Positions 7,737 through 16,093 of a stretch of DNA of 64,000 nt are shown here, piece by piece. The stretch's first letter is position 1. Each line of letters begins with the position of its first letter. The stretch comes from Microlunatus lacustris (GTDB lineage Bacteria; Actinomycetota; Actinomycetes; Propionibacteriales; Propionibacteriaceae): NCBI GenBank assembly GCA_039527025.1, contig BAAAJN010000001.1:310001-374000 (forward strand), read 5' to 3'. Position numbers and translations under genes: made by a program. The notes beneath the pieces were generated by a model. It did not search any database. It was not told the origin of the DNA and saw only the letters and a list, made by a program, of their open reading frames with translations.

Positions 7737-9794
7737 ATGTCAGCACCCGCCGTCCGCACCCCTGCCGCCACCGTCCTCGGCCGCGTCATCACCGCGATGG
7801 CCGGGCCGGACGCCAAGCCCCGCGAGGACCAGGTCCGCGCCGTCGACGAGCTGGTGGAGCGCGGCCGGAAGGTGCTGGTCGTGCAGGCCACCGGATGGGG
7901 GAAGTCGGCGGTCTACTGGGCGGCGACGGCGGCCCTCCGCGAGCGGGGGGCCGGTCCGACGTTGGTGGTCTCCCCGCTGCTCGCCCTGATGCGCGACCAG
8001 ATCAGCGCCGCGGAGCGGGCCGGGCTGCGCGCGGCCACCGTCAACTCCACCAACATCGACGACTGGGCGCGGGTGATGGGCGAGCTGCGGGGCGGGCAGC
8101 TGGACGTGCTGCTGATCTCCCCGGAGCGGCTCTCCAACCCGGTCTTCGCCGCGCAGCTGCCCGACCTGCTGGCCTCCTGCGGGATGCTCGTCATCGACGA
8201 GGCGCACTGCGTCTCCGACTGGGGCTTCGACTTCCGGCCCGACTACCAGCGGCTGACCCGCACCCTGCTGGCCCTGGCGCCCGGCACCCCGGTGCTGGCC
8301 ACCACCGCCACGGCCAACGAGCGGGTGACCGCCGACGTGGCGGCGCAGCTGGGCGAGGAGACCGTCACCCTGCGCGGTTCGCTGGCCCGGGCGTCGTTGA
8401 CGCTGGCCGTGGTGCCGCAGCTGACGGTGCTGCAGCGCTACGCCTGGGTGGCCGAAGCGCTGCGCTCACTGCCGGGCTCGGGCATCGTCTACGTGCTCAC
8501 CGTGGCCGAGACCGAGCGGGTCACCGGCTTCCTGCGCGAGCAGGGCCTCGACGTCGCCGCCTACTCCGGTCAGACCCCCAACCGGGAAGAGCTGGAGGAC
8601 CGGCTGCGCGACAACCAGGTCAAGGCGCTGGTCGCCACCTCCGCGCTGGGCATGGGCTACGACAAGCCCGACCTGGCCTTCTGCGTGCACCTCGGTTCGC
8701 CCGGGTCCCCGGTCGCCTACTACCAGCAGGTCGGCCGGGCCGGTCGCGCCCTGGACGACGCCCTGGCCGTGCTGGTGCCGGCCGAGGCCGACGAGCGGAT
8801 CTGGGAGTACTTCGCCACCGCGGGCATCCCCGACGAGCACCACGTGGAGCGGATCCTGGACGCGCTGGGTGAGGAGCCGCAGACCGTCCCGGCGCTGGAG
8901 GCAGCCACCGGCATGCGCCGCGGCAAGCTGGAGAGCACGCTGAAGATCCTGGCCGTCGACGAGGCGGTCGAGCGCCGCTCCGGCGGCTGGGTGGCCACCG
9001 GGAAGCCCTGGTACTTCGACGAGGCCAAGTGGGCGGCGCTGCGCAAGGTCCGGGCGGCCGAGGCCGACCTGATGCGCTCCTACGCGCACGGCGAAGGCTG
9101 CCTGATGCGGTTCCTGCAGCAGGCGCTGGACGACCCCGACCCGCGCCCGTGCGGCCGCTGCTCGGTCTGCACCGGCCGGCTGCCGGCGCCGGGGGCCGAG
9201 CCCGACCCGGAGATCGTGGCCGCCGCCGCCCGCTACTTCCGCGGGCAGGACGTGGTCGTCGAACCGCGCAAGATCTGGGCCTCCGGGCTTCCCGGGCACA
9301 AGGGCAAGATCGGCTTCCTGGCCCCCGGGCGGGCGCTGGCCTTCGCCGACGACCCGGCGTGGGCCGAGGAGCTCGGCCGGATGTGGCAGCGGGACGCGCC
9401 CGCGTCGCCGGAGGCGCTCGCCGCCATGGTCGAGGTCCTGAAGCGCTGGTCCAAGGTCTGGCAGCGGCCGGTGGCCGTGGTGCCGATGCCGTCGCGGAGC
9501 TACCCGACGCTGGTCGGCTCGGTGGCCGAGCACCTGGCGCGGATCGGCCGGCTGCCGCTGGTCGACGCGCTGGCGGTCAGCGGGCCCGCTCCCGCCGTCG
9601 ACGCGTCCAGCTCCACCCGGGCGCAGGACCTGCTGCGGACGACGACGCTGCAGCCGGGCGTCACCTTCGACGGGCCGGTGCTGCTGGTCGACGACCGGAT
9701 CCGCAGCCGGTGGACCGTCACCGTGGCCGGCTCCCTGCTGGCCGGGGCCGGGGCGACGTCGGTGCTGCCGCTGGCCCTGCACCAGCTGCCCTAG
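7737..9794 (+). CDS. recQ: RecQ-type ATP-dependent DNA helicase with C-terminal phosphoribosyltransferase-like domain
   Basis: A 685-residue superfamily 2 helicase. Walker A is ATGWGKS (51-57), the DEAH box is 154-157 (VIDEAHCVSDWG), and motif VI is in QVGRAGRA. RecQ zinc cysteines follow (C-LMRFL, then CGRCSVC). After residue ~500 comes a different module with VPMPSRSYP and GPVLLVDDRIRSRWTVT, which resembles the ribose-phosphate loop of phosphoribosyltransferases (ComF-like). The HRDC domain expected in classic RecQ is not seen. Likely role in recombination and fork repair. CAGACT ends 7 bases before the start codon. The stop overlaps a TAGAGT hexamer that may be the ROK-gene promoter. Confidence 0.9.
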   Translation: MSAPAVRTPAATVLGRVITAMAGPDAKPREDQVRAVDELVERGRKVLVVQATGWGKSAVYWAATAALRERGAGPTLVVSPLLALMRDQISAAERAGLRAATVNSTNIDDWARVMGELRGGQLDVLLISPERLSNPVFAAQLPDLLASCGMLVIDEAHCVSDWGFDFRPDYQRLTRTLLALAPGTPVLATTATANERVTADVAAQLGEETVTLRGSLARASLTLAVVPQLTVLQRYAWVAEALRSLPGSGIVYVLTVAETERVTGFLREQGLDVAAYSGQTPNREELEDRLRDNQVKALVATSALGMGYDKPDLAFCVHLGSPGSPVAYYQQVGRAGRALDDALAVLVPAEADERIWEYFATAGIPDEHHVERILDALGEEPQTVPALEAATGMRRGKLESTLKILAVDEAVERRSGGWVATGKPWYFDEAKWAALRKVRAAEADLMRSYAHGEGCLMRFLQQALDDPDPRPCGRCSVCTGRLPAPGAEPDPEIVAAAARYFRGQDVVVEPRKIWASGLPGHKGKIGFLAPGRALAFADDPAWAEELGRMWQRDAPASPEALAAMVEVLKRWSKVWQRPVAVVPMPSRSYPTLVGSVAEHLARIGRLPLVDALAVSGPAPAVDASSSTRAQDLLRTTTLQPGVTFDGPVLLVDDRIRSRWTVTVAGSLLAGAGATSVLPLALHQLP

Positions 9795-9825
9795 AGTCGG
9801 GATCCGGACGGGAGCGGAGGATCGG

Positions 9826-10740
9826 ATGCTGGTCGGGGTCGACTGGGGTGGGACCAAGATCGAGGTCGCCGCCCTCGGCGAGGACGGTGACGAGCTCGCG
9901 CGGGTCCGGGCCCACACCCCGCGCTCGGACTACGACGGCTGCCTCGCGGTGATCGCGTCGCTGGTCGCCGAGGTCGAGGCCACGACCAGGCGGACCGGGA
10001 CGGTCGGGGTCGGGCTGCCCGGCAGCCTCGACCCGCGGACCGGGCTGGCCAAGGGAGCGAGCTCCACCTGGCTGAACGGCCGCCCGGTGGAGGCCGACCT
10101 GGCGCGGGTGCTCGGCCGGCAGGTGCGGACCTCCAACGACGCCGACTGCTTCGCCGTCTCCGAGGCGGTCGACGGGGCCGGGGCCGGGCACCGGGTGGTC
10201 CTCGGGGTGATCATCGGCACCGGCACGGGAGCGGGCATCGCCGTCGACGGCCGCGCCCACCACGGACCGAACAACAGCGCGGCCGAGTACGGCCACAACC
10301 AGCTCCCGCGTCCCGACGTCAGCGAGATCCCGGGCCCGGCCTGCTACTGCGGCCGGCACGGCTGCGTCGAGCGCTGGGTGTCGGGCCCGTCGTTCGCCCG
10401 GGACTACTTCCAGCACGCCAGCGTCGACCTCGTCGACCCCCCACGGCTGACCCCGAAGGAGATCCTCGAGCTGGTCCGGTCCGGGAACCGGCTGGCCTCC
10501 CTGGTCTGGGACCGCTACCTCGACCGGCTGGCGCGTGGGCTGTCCATCGTGGTCAACACCCTCGACCCCGACGTCATCGTGCTCGGCGGTGGGATGTCCA
10601 ACATCCCCGAGCTCTACCCCGAGCTGCCCGGCCGGATCGCCGCCGCGACCTTCTCACCCTGCTTCTACACCCCGATCCTGCCCGCCGCGCACGGTGACTC
10701 CAGCGGGGTCCGGGGCGCGGCGTGGCTCTGGAAGGACTGA
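9826..10740 (+). CDS. ROK-family sugar kinase
   Basis: A 304-residue actin-fold kinase. The ATP phosphate-1 motif is GVDWGGTKIEVA (4-15). The ROK zinc site is present as EYGHNQL and CYCGRHGCVE, and VVLGVIIGTGTGAG is the phosphate-2 region. Family members phosphorylate glucose, fructose, N-acetylglucosamine or N-acetylmannosamine; the substrate is not determinable here. The ribosome-binding site GGAGCGGAGG precedes the ATG. The stop (TGA 10738-10740) is one base before the GTG of the inositol-phosphatase-family gene, indicating an operon. Confidence 0.9.
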   Translation: MLVGVDWGGTKIEVAALGEDGDELARVRAHTPRSDYDGCLAVIASLVAEVEATTRRTGTVGVGLPGSLDPRTGLAKGASSTWLNGRPVEADLARVLGRQVRTSNDADCFAVSEAVDGAGAGHRVVLGVIIGTGTGAGIAVDGRAHHGPNNSAAEYGHNQLPRPDVSEIPGPACYCGRHGCVERWVSGPSFARDYFQHASVDLVDPPRLTPKEILELVRSGNRLASLVWDRYLDRLARGLSIVVNTLDPDVIVLGGGMSNIPELYPELPGRIAAATFSPCFYTPILPAAHGDSSGVRGAAWLWKD

Positions 10741-10741
10741 C

Positions 10742-11536
10742 GTGCACGAGGACGACCTGACCCGGCTGGCCTTCGCCACCGAGCTGATCCGCGAAGCCGG
10801 CACCGTGGCCTTGGGCTACTTCGGCCGGCTCTCCACCCTGACCATCGGCAGCAAGGGGGTGCAGGACGTCGTCTCCGAGGCCGACGTCGCGGTGGAGAAC
10901 CACCTCAAGGGCCGGCTCGCCGACCGGTTCCCGAGCGACGCCTTCCTCGGCGAGGAGACCGGGCACGCCGACTTCCCCGGCAGCACCGGCATCTGGGTGG
11001 TCGACCCGATCGACGGCACCCAGCCGTTCGTCAGCGGCCTGCCCACCTGGTGCATCTCGATGGCCTACGTCCGCGACGGGGCGGTGCTGCTGGGCCTGGT
11101 CCTCAACCCGGTCGCCGACGAGCTGTTCGCCGGCGGCGACGGGGTGCCCGCCACCCTCAACGGTGACCCGGTCCAGCCGCACCCTGGCCGATCGCTGACC
11201 GACGGCCTCACCTACCTGGGCTACTCCCCGCGGGTCGGCCCTGACCGGATCGTCGCCGTGCTCGACCGGCTGCTGCAGGCGGGCGGCATGTTCGTCCGCA
11301 ACGGCTCGGGTGCCCTGGGCCTGTGCGACGTGGCCTGCGGGCGGCTGGTCGGCTACGTCGAGCCGCACATCAACAGCTGGGACTGCCTGGGTGCCGTCGC
11401 GGTGCTGCAGGCCGCGGGCGTCCGGGTCAGCGACTTTCTGGCCGGCGACGGGCTGCTGCAGGGCAACCCGATCGTCGCCGGGCCGCCCGCGGTCTACGAC
11501 CAGCTGGTCGCCGTCCTGGGCGACGCCCGCCGCTGA
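10742..11536 (+). CDS. Inositol monophosphatase-family protein
   Basis: Mg-dependent sugar-phosphate phosphatase of 264 residues. The metal-binding motifs are EETGH (~65), DPIDGTQPF (~80-88) and the C-terminal WDCLGAVAVLQAAG. Close family members act on inositol-1-phosphate, histidinol-phosphate or fructose-1,6-bisphosphate; the variant IDGTQPF (usually IDGTxNF) means the substrate should not be assumed. It is coupled to the ROK kinase, so a sugar-phosphate role is likely. GTG start at 10742. Confidence 0.88.
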   Translation: MHEDDLTRLAFATELIREAGTVALGYFGRLSTLTIGSKGVQDVVSEADVAVENHLKGRLADRFPSDAFLGEETGHADFPGSTGIWVVDPIDGTQPFVSGLPTWCISMAYVRDGAVLLGLVLNPVADELFAGGDGVPATLNGDPVQPHPGRSLTDGLTYLGYSPRVGPDRIVAVLDRLLQAGGMFVRNGSGALGLCDVACGRLVGYVEPHINSWDCLGAVAVLQAAGVRVSDFLAGDGLLQGNPIVAGPPAVYDQLVAVLGDARR

Positions 11537-11539
11537 GGA

Positions 11540-11558
11540 CCCTTCGACGAGCTCAGGG
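11540..11558. repeat. Dispersed repeat copy CCCTTCGACGAGCTCAGGG
   Basis: Single 19-base copy of the window's dispersed repeat, four bases after the phosphatase-family stop and before the convergent zwf gene. Other copies are at 27294-27312, 33331-33349 and 60436-60473. Confidence 0.65.
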
Positions 11559-11567
11559 ACCGGGGCG

Positions 11568-12995
11568 TCAGCTGCCGAGCAGCCAGCCGACGTCGCCGGT
11601 CAGGGCGTCGGCCGCGGCCGGGCCCCAGCTGCCGTCCTCGTAGGGCTGGATCTCGGGACGGCGCTCGTCGAGCAGCGGGGCGAACGCCTGGAAGGCGGCC
11701 TCCAGGCCGGCGGAGCTGGTGAACAGTGATCGGTCGCCGGCGAACACGTCGTAGATCAGCGAGGTGTAGGCGCTCATCGAGCCGGCCGACACGTTCTCCA
11801 GGTGCAGGGTGCTGCAGCTCTCGGCGGGCACCGGCTCGGGACCCGGCTTCTTCACCGTCATCTGGATCTCGATGGCTCCGTTGCCCTTGAGGTCGAAGAT
11901 CAGCGCGTTGGTGGTGGCGCCCTGGGAGTGCACCGGCCCGTCCGACGGCTTGAAGATGAGGCTGACCCGCTGTGCGCTGGCGGCCATCATCTTGCCGGTG
12001 CGGAGCAGGAAGGGGACGCCCTGCCAGCGGTCGGTGTCGATCCAGAGCCGGGCGGCGACGAAGGTGTCGGTCTCGGAGTCGTCCGGGATCCCCTCGGTCT
12101 CCCGGTAGCTGGCGTACTGGCCCAGCACGACCTCCGACGGCTCGAGCGGGCGGAAGGCGGCGATGACCGACTCGCGGGCGTCCTGCAGGTCCTCGGCGCC
12201 CATGCTCAGCGGCGGCTCCATGGCCACCTGGGCGGCGACCTGGAACAGGTGGGTGACCAGCATGTCGAGCGAGGCGCCGGTCTCGTCGTAGAAGCCGGCG
12301 CGGTCGGCGATGTCGAGGGTCTCCGGGACGTCGATCTGCACCTGGGCCAGGTGCTCGGCGCTCCAGGTGTCGTTGAAGAGGCGGTTGCTGAACCGCACCA
12401 GGTGCAGGTTCTGCGTCGCCTCCTTGCCCAGGAAGTGGTCGATCCGGTAGACCTGCTCCTCGTCGAAGACCGAGTGCACCAGCTCGTCGAGCTCGTGGAA
12501 GCTGTCCAGCGAGGTGCCGAACGGCTTCTCGTACACCGCCTTGGAGCCGGGGCCGAGGCCGTGCGCCTTGATCGCCCGCGTCGTCTTCTCGAAGGCCGAC
12601 GGCGGGATGGCCAGGAAGTGGATGATCCTGCGGTCCTCGCCGAGCTCCTCCTCCGCCTCGCCGAGCACGTCGAGCAGGCTGCCCGGCTCGTCCTGGGTGA
12701 AGCCGCCACCGGCGAACAGCACGTTGGGGGCGAAGTCCTGCCAGGCGTCGGGCTCGGGCGTGGTGGCGAACTCGCTCAGCGCCTCGTGGACGCGCTGCTG
12801 GAACTCGGAGTGGGAGACGTCGCCGCGGCCGTTGCCCACCAGCTTCCAGCGCTTCGGCAGCAGACCGCGGGTGTAGAGCTCCCAGAACGCGGGGAGCACC
12901 AGGCGCTTGGCCAGGTCGCCCGTGCCGCCGTAGAGGATGATGATGGTCGGCTCGTCGGTCGCGGACCCCTGCTCGGACGTCTGGTTCTCAGCCAC
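11568..12995 (-). CDS. zwf: Glucose-6-phosphate dehydrogenase
   Basis: Oxidises glucose-6-phosphate to 6-phosphogluconolactone with NADP+, entering the pentose phosphate pathway. Length 475 residues, usual for the family. Cofactor loop LYGGTGDLAKR is near the N-terminus, VYEKPFG is the conserved catalytic/NADP motif and YRIDHFLGKEATQN is the active-site signature. It stands alone, without opcA, tal or tkt, so it may be a second copy beside a pathway-operon zwf elsewhere; that is inference. Start GTG 12995, with CATACT ending 6 bases upstream. Confidence 0.93.
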   Translation of the reverse strand: MAENQTSEQGSATDEPTIIILYGGTGDLAKRLVLPAFWELYTRGLLPKRWKLVGNGRGDVSHSEFQQRVHEALSEFATTPEPDAWQDFAPNVLFAGGGFTQDEPGSLLDVLGEAEEELGEDRRIIHFLAIPPSAFEKTTRAIKAHGLGPGSKAVYEKPFGTSLDSFHELDELVHSVFDEEQVYRIDHFLGKEATQNLHLVRFSNRLFNDTWSAEHLAQVQIDVPETLDIADRAGFYDETGASLDMLVTHLFQVAAQVAMEPPLSMGAEDLQDARESVIAAFRPLEPSEVVLGQYASYRETEGIPDDSETDTFVAARLWIDTDRWQGVPFLLRTGKMMAASAQRVSLIFKPSDGPVHSQGATTNALIFDLKGNGAIEIQMTVKKPGPEPVPAESCSTLHLENVSAGSMSAYTSLIYDVFAGDRSLFTSSAGLEAAFQAFAPLLDERRPEIQPYEDGSWGPAAADALTGDVGWLLGS

Positions 12996-13058
12996 GCGAG
13001 CAGTATGCCGCCCGCCGCAGGGGCGCCCGGGGCGGGCAGCCGCCGCTGGACACCGCGG

Positions 13059-13322
13059 TCAGCGCCGGAAGTCCTCCACGCGCAGGGTCTTCGTCGAGCC
13101 GTCGCGGTCCTGGTAGCGCACCGTCAGCCCGTCCGAGCCCAGCCTGCCGGTCACCACGGGGCGCCCGTCGGGGGTGGGCGTCGCAGACGGCTCAGGGCTC
13201 GCGGTCACGCCCGGGGCCGGGGTGGTGGGGGCGGGGCCCGCAGCTGCTCCGCCACCCGCCGTGCAGGCGGTGGCGGCGAAGCCGGCGAGCAGCAGGGCGC
13301 CGGCGGTCCGGAGGAGCTCCAC
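13059..13322 (-). CDS. Small putative lipoprotein
   Basis: An 87-residue secreted protein. Hydrophobic residues 7-19 lead to a lipobox-like ATAC (Cys20), followed by a Pro/Thr/Ala-rich linker (residues ~30-50) and a short charged C-terminal domain with VRYQDRDGSTKTLRV. No known domain is recognised. The GTG start at 13322 is fixed by TAGCCT ending 6 bases upstream. It is divergent from the HAD hydrolase gene. The linker's coding strand gives the G-rich tract at 13211-13240. Confidence 0.72.
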   Translation of the reverse strand: MELLRTAGALLLAGFAATACTAGGGAAAGPAPTTPAPGVTASPEPSATPTPDGRPVVTGRLGSDGLTVRYQDRDGSTKTLRVEDFRR

Positions 13323-13328
13323 GTCTCC

Positions 13329-13334
13329 AGGCTA
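13329..13334 (-). promoter_or_regulatory. -10 hexamer TAGCCT, leaderless promoter
   Basis: Reverse-strand TAGCCT ends 6 bases before the GTG (13322) of the small lipoprotein gene. Confidence 0.58.
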
Positions 13335-13393
13335 GGCCGGGCGGTCAAGGTCCTCCGGTGGACGGCGAGGGCGGTGCCTGACAGCCTGACCGG

Positions 13394-14212
13394 GTGGACA
13401 CCAAACCCGTTGCCAGCTGGCTGACCGACATGGACGGCGTGCTCGTGCACGAGGAGCAGGCCCTGCCCGGCGCCGCGGACTTCATCGCCGCCCTGCAGCA
13501 CCACCAGCGGCCCTACCTCGTGCTGACCAACAACTCGATCTTCACCGCCCGTGACCTGCGCGCCCGGCTGCTCGGCAGCGGCATCGACGTGCCGGAGTCC
13601 TCGATCTGGACCTCGGCGCTGGCTACCGCGCAGTTCCTGGCCGACCAGGACGCCGGCGGCTCCGCCTACGTGATCGGCGAGGCCGGCATGACGTCGGCGC
13701 TGCACGACGTCGGTTTCGTGCTGACCGACCGGGACCCCGACTACGTGGTGCTCGGGGAGACCCGGACCTACTCGTTCGAGGCGATCACCCGGGCCATCCG
13801 GCTGATCGACCGCGGTTCGCGCTTCATCGCCACCAACCCCGACGCGACCGGTCCCTCACCGGAGGGGGCGCTGCCGGCCACCGGCTCGGTGGCCGCGCTG
13901 ATCACCCGGGCCACCGGGGTCAAGCCCTACTTCGTCGGCAAGCCGAACCCGCTGATGATGCGGTCGGCCCTGAACGCCATCGAGGCGCACTCGGAGACGA
14001 CCGTGATGGTCGGCGACCGGATGGACACCGACATGGTCGCCGGCATCGAGGCGGGACTGCGGACGATCCTGGTGCTGACCGGCTCCACCCGGCAGGAGGA
14101 GGTGACCCGCTTCCCCTACCGGCCGACGCGGGTGCTGGACTCGATCGCCGACGTGGTGCCGCTGGTGGCCGAGCTGGCCCCCGACGAGTACACCGGGCTC
14201 AGCGCCGACTGA
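13394..14212 (+). CDS. HAD-superfamily hydrolase, subfamily IIA (NagD-like)
   Basis: A 272-residue phosphatase-like protein. Motif I is TDMDGVLV (residues ~11-18), motif II is LVLTNNS, the motif III lysine is FVGKPNPLMM, and motif IV is VMVGDRMDTDM. The cap type fits HAD-IIA enzymes, which hydrolyse nucleotide or sugar phosphates. Start GTG 13394 has CAGCCT ending 6 bases before it, consistent with leaderless expression. The 3' end overlaps the convergent yccF gene by 14 bases. Confidence 0.9.
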   Translation: MDTKPVASWLTDMDGVLVHEEQALPGAADFIAALQHHQRPYLVLTNNSIFTARDLRARLLGSGIDVPESSIWTSALATAQFLADQDAGGSAYVIGEAGMTSALHDVGFVLTDRDPDYVVLGETRTYSFEAITRAIRLIDRGSRFIATNPDATGPSPEGALPATGSVAALITRATGVKPYFVGKPNPLMMRSALNAIEAHSETTVMVGDRMDTDMVAGIEAGLRTILVLTGSTRQEEVTRFPYRPTRVLDSIADVVPLVAELAPDEYTGLSAD

Positions 14213-14612
14213 CCGGCGCCCAGGGTCCGGGGCGACCCGGCCGGCGCGGCACCACCTGCTGACCCAGCGGCAGCAGCGCCATCCCGACCAGCTTGAAGTT
14301 GGCCACCCCCATCGGGATGCCGATCACCGTCAGGCAGAGCGCGACGCCGGTGACGACGTGGGTGAGGGCGAGCCACCAGCCGGCGACCAGCACCCAGACG
14401 ACGTTCCCCAGGGCCGCGCCCACCCCGGCGCCCGGCCGCGGCACCACCTCGCGGCCGAACGGCCAGGCCGAGTAGCCGGCCAGCCGGAACGAGGCGATGC
14501 CCCAGGGGATGGTCACCACCAGCAGGCAGCAGATGAGGCCGGCGAGCACGTAGGCCACCCAGAGCCAGAAGCCGCTGAGGACGAACCAGATGACGTTGAG
14601 CAGGGTGCGCAC
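14199..14612 (-). CDS. yccF: YccF-domain inner membrane protein
   Basis: A 137-residue membrane protein made of two tandem YccF domains. The first has LLNVIWFVLSGFWLW and IPWGIASFRLAGY; the second repeats LGNVVWVLVAGWWLA and IPMGVANFKLVGM. Each contributes two hydrophobic helices. Function is unknown, though the family is widespread. GTG 14612 was chosen because it gives the standard family N-terminus and has CACCCT 7 bases upstream; the longer upstream reading is Arg-rich and unlike the family. Confidence 0.85.
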   Translation of the reverse strand: MRTLLNVIWFVLSGFWLWVAYVLAGLICCLLVVTIPWGIASFRLAGYSAWPFGREVVPRPGAGVGAALGNVVWVLVAGWWLALTHVVTGVALCLTVIGIPMGVANFKLVGMALLPLGQQVVPRRPGRPGPWAPVSRR

Positions 14613-14701
14613 GAGGCCCAGGGTGCGTCGCCGCGGAGCACCAGACCATCGGGCGCAGCCCTGGCCGGACCCGGACCGCACCCGGTGACGATGATGGCCC
14701 C

Positions 14702-16090
14702 ATGACCGCGACCGATCCCGCACCCGTCCCCGACGACGCCACCCTGGAAGCGGTCGACCGGTGGGTCGACTTCCGGCTCTGGCACACCCGCACGCCCGGT
14801 GCCCAGGTGGCGCTCGGCGTCGCCGGCGTGCCCTTCTTCTCCCGCTCGTACGGCTACGCCGACCTCGAGCAGGCGGTCCCGATGACCGACGGCCACCTGT
14901 TCCGGATCGCCTCGCACTCCAAGACCTTCACCGCGACGCTGGTGCTGCAGCTGGTCGAGCAGGGCCGGCTGGGCCTGGACGACCCGGTGGGCGACCACCT
15001 GCCGTCGCTGACCGGCAGCCCGCTGGCCGCGGTCGTGGTCCGCGAGCTGCTGGAGCACACCGCGGGCGTGCTGCGCGACGGACGCGACGCCGACTACTGG
15101 ATGGCCTCCCGGCCGTTCCCCGGCACCGACGCCCTGCTGGCGATGGCCCGTGACGGCGGCCTCAAGACCGCCCCGGGTGAGCGCTTCGCCTACAGCAACG
15201 TGGGCTACTCCCTCCTCGGCCTGGTGGTCGAGGCGGTGACGGGCGAGGGTTTCGCCGACGCGGCCCGGCACGGCGTCACCGAGCCGCTCGGCCTCGCCGA
15301 CACGGTGGCTGACTACTGGCGCGAGCGCGCGGGGGACTACGCCGTCGGGCACACCGGCCTGCACACCGGGACCCGTCGGCGGCCGGTGGAGCACGTCGAC
15401 ACCGCGGCGATGGACGCCGCCACCGGGTTCACCTCCACCGCCACCGACCTGGTCCGCTACTTCGGCGCCCACGTGCTGGGCGACGAGCGGCTGCTCAGCG
15501 ACCGCACCAAGCGGCTGCAGCAGCGCCTCGCCAACGCCGGAGACCCGCGGACCGACGACGGCTCCGGATACGGCTGGGGGATGGTGCGGGAGAAGGTGGA
15601 CGACCAGGTCTTCGTCGGCCACTCCGGCGGCTACCCCGGCCACATCACCAAGACCCTGGTCGACCCGGCGACCGGGCTGACCATCTCGGTGCTGACCAAC
15701 GCCATCGACGGCCCGGCCACCCCGCTGGCCCGCGGCATCGCGCAGCTCCTGGCCGCGGCCGCGGAGGGTGGCGGCGCCGAGCCGACGGCGTCGGCCCGGG
15801 CCTGGACCGGCCGCTACGCCAACCCCTGGGGCCTCCTGGACATCGCGGCGGTCGGCGGTCGGCTGCGGACCGTGGCCAGCACCGAGTGGGCGCCGCTGCA
15901 AGCCCGCGACGAGCTGGTGGAGGACGGGGACCGGCTGCTGATCGAGACCGGGGTCGGCTACGGCTCGGTCGGCGAACCGGTCACCCGGCTGGACGAGGGC
16001 CAGGGGCTCCGCTACGGCGGGATGAGCTTCTGGCCGTTCCCCGACCTGCCCGGCGGGGCGGCCCACCGCCTCGGACCGGACGCCGGGTAG
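14702..16090 (+). CDS. Serine hydrolase, beta-lactamase/penicillin-binding family (class C-like)
   Basis: A 462-residue serine hydrolase. SxxK nucleophile motif SHSK (~residues 71-74) precedes YSN (~165) and a third motif HSGG. A C-terminal domain with WTGRYANPWG resembles the lipocalin-like tail of class C-type peptidases/esterases. No signal peptide is apparent, so it is probably cytoplasmic, and a role as esterase or D-amino peptidase is as likely as beta-lactamase. The ATG lies 89 bases beyond the divergent YccF start. Confidence 0.87.
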   Translation: MTATDPAPVPDDATLEAVDRWVDFRLWHTRTPGAQVALGVAGVPFFSRSYGYADLEQAVPMTDGHLFRIASHSKTFTATLVLQLVEQGRLGLDDPVGDHLPSLTGSPLAAVVVRELLEHTAGVLRDGRDADYWMASRPFPGTDALLAMARDGGLKTAPGERFAYSNVGYSLLGLVVEAVTGEGFADAARHGVTEPLGLADTVADYWRERAGDYAVGHTGLHTGTRRRPVEHVDTAAMDAATGFTSTATDLVRYFGAHVLGDERLLSDRTKRLQQRLANAGDPRTDDGSGYGWGMVREKVDDQVFVGHSGGYPGHITKTLVDPATGLTISVLTNAIDGPATPLARGIAQLLAAAAEGGGAEPTASARAWTGRYANPWGLLDIAAVGGRLRTVASTEWAPLQARDELVEDGDRLLIETGVGYGSVGEPVTRLDEGQGLRYGGMSFWPFPDLPGGAAHRLGPDAG

Positions 16091-16093
16091 CGC

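Noticed and set aside
13211..13240. G-rich tract resembling a quadruplex
   Set aside because: It is explained by Pro/Ala-rich linker codons of the small lipoprotein; loops are irregular.
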